64,000 nucleotides of DNA from Streptomyces sp. TG1A-60. Its GTDB lineage: Bacteria > Actinomycetota > Actinomycetes > Streptomycetales > Streptomycetaceae. The position numbers and the translations under genes are program-made. Numbering within the stretch: the first letter of the stretch is position 1; each line of letters opens with the position of its first letter. The notes below the pieces were generated by a model that searched no databases, was not told the origin of the DNA, and saw only the letters and a list, made by a program, of their open reading frames with translations. Positions 63,638 to 64,000 of this stretch are shown here, piece after piece. The stretch covers positions 5,456,001 through 5,520,000 of the forward strand of contig NZ_CP147520.1 in assembly GCF_037201975.1 (NCBI RefSeq). The letters run 5' to 3'.

Positions 63638-64000
63638 GCTGCGTCGACCTCCGCGGTCAGGGTGGTCAGCCGGGCCGTGGTGGTGTTCATCCAGCGGAGA
63701 TCGGCGTCGAGGTGGTTGAGGGCGTAGTCCGCCGCGAGCACGGTCGCGAGATCGGCTCCCGGCGTGGTCTTCACGGCCGTCAGCTCCCGCATCCGCGCCA
63801 TGTGCGCGGTGCGCTGCGCCTGTAGATGGGCCGCCGGATCGCCGTCGGCGAGGATCGAGACGACGAGCTTGGCGAAGATCTCGTTCGTCACGAATGGCGC
63901 GGGCGGCGTGATCTCTCCGGCCCATTTGGCCAGTTCGCGCGCCCCCTCGTCCGTCGAGCGGTACATCGTCCGCTCCGGGCCGCTGTCCGCCTCGGTGCCG
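63634..64000 (-). CDS. PadR-family transcriptional regulator (partial)
   Basis: The C-terminal part of a gene whose start lies beyond the window edge. It shows the junction of the winged helix (MYRSTDEGARELAKWAGEI) and the C-terminal helical domain of PadR/Vir proteins (FVTNEIFAKLVVSILADGDP, HLDADLRWMNTTTARLTTL). Genes of this type next to an ABC exporter usually repress it until an inducer binds. The stop overlaps the ATPase start. Confidence 0.88.
   Translation of the reverse strand, partial: GTEADSGPERTMYRSTDEGARELAKWAGEITPPAPFVTNEIFAKLVVSILADGDPAAHLQAQRTAHMARMRELTAVKTTPGADLATVLAADYALNHLDADLRWMNTTTARLTTLTAEVDAA

Noticed and set aside
60201..63719. Plus-strand open frame of about 1,170 codons
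   Set aside because: It crosses mscS in another frame and is antisense to the ABC exporter genes. Composition is extreme (Arg/Pro/Gly) and there is no start signal.

Overview
The window looks like a piece of a Streptomyces chromosome. GC is very high throughout, GTG and TTG starts are common, and genes often overlap as ATGA/GTGA. The core gene set is typical of the genus: a paired dynamin-like operon, an SsbB-type SSB, a class E sortase substrate with a thioester domain, EttA, and a PknG-type kinase operon. No species is claimed.

Region 1 (about 0-24 kb) is a Wzx/Wzy-type exopolysaccharide locus in several divergent and convergent blocks. It holds an initiating phosphoglycosyltransferase, a co-polymerase/tyrosine kinase, a flippase and a polymerase. 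There are GT2, GT4, GT61 and WecG/TagA/CpsF glycosyltransferases, and nucleotide-sugar enzymes (UDP-HexNAc dehydrogenase, GDP-mannose 4,6-dehydratase, a UXS-like decarboxylase). Five methyltransferases are present, three of them FkbM type, plus a DUF4012 membrane protein and a glutaminyl-cyclase-like lipoprotein. The GT61 gene is frameshifted.

Region 2 (about 24-35.6 kb) is an accessory island ending at a tRNA-Arg(UCT) gene. It opens with a two-gene unit: a small EACC1-type protein and a CHAT protease with a helical N-terminus. This arrangement is known from predicted NTP-dependent conflict (immunity) systems. The island then carries an IS1380-family element inserted exactly at the CHAT stop codon, remnants of a transposase, a TerD protein and a UvrD-like helicase, an intact Fic protein, an IS1634-family element with perfect ends, and a second IS1380-family element. 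No integrase is visible.

Region 3 (about 35.6-47 kb) is core genome. It contains the tRNA with its terminator, the dynA-dynB-like pair next to ssbB (both tied to sporulation in Streptomyces), a sortase-anchored thioester adhesin, ettA, a thioesterase, a truncated haemoglobin and a PIMT-like methyltransferase.

Region 4 (47-58.5 kb) is a leftward signalling operon: GlnX-like sensor, GlnH-like amino-acid-binding protein, an unknown coiled protein, PknG-like kinase, PP2C phosphatase, VWA protein and FHA protein. Mycobacteria have the glnX-glnH-pknG core. Here it is extended with a phosphatase, an FHA reader and a VWA protein, and zinc ribbons recur in the kinase, the phosphatase and the FHA protein.

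Region 5 (58.5-64 kb) holds a decayed secreted-protein fragment, an HNH endonuclease, an MscS channel, and a PadR regulator overlapping an ABC exporter.
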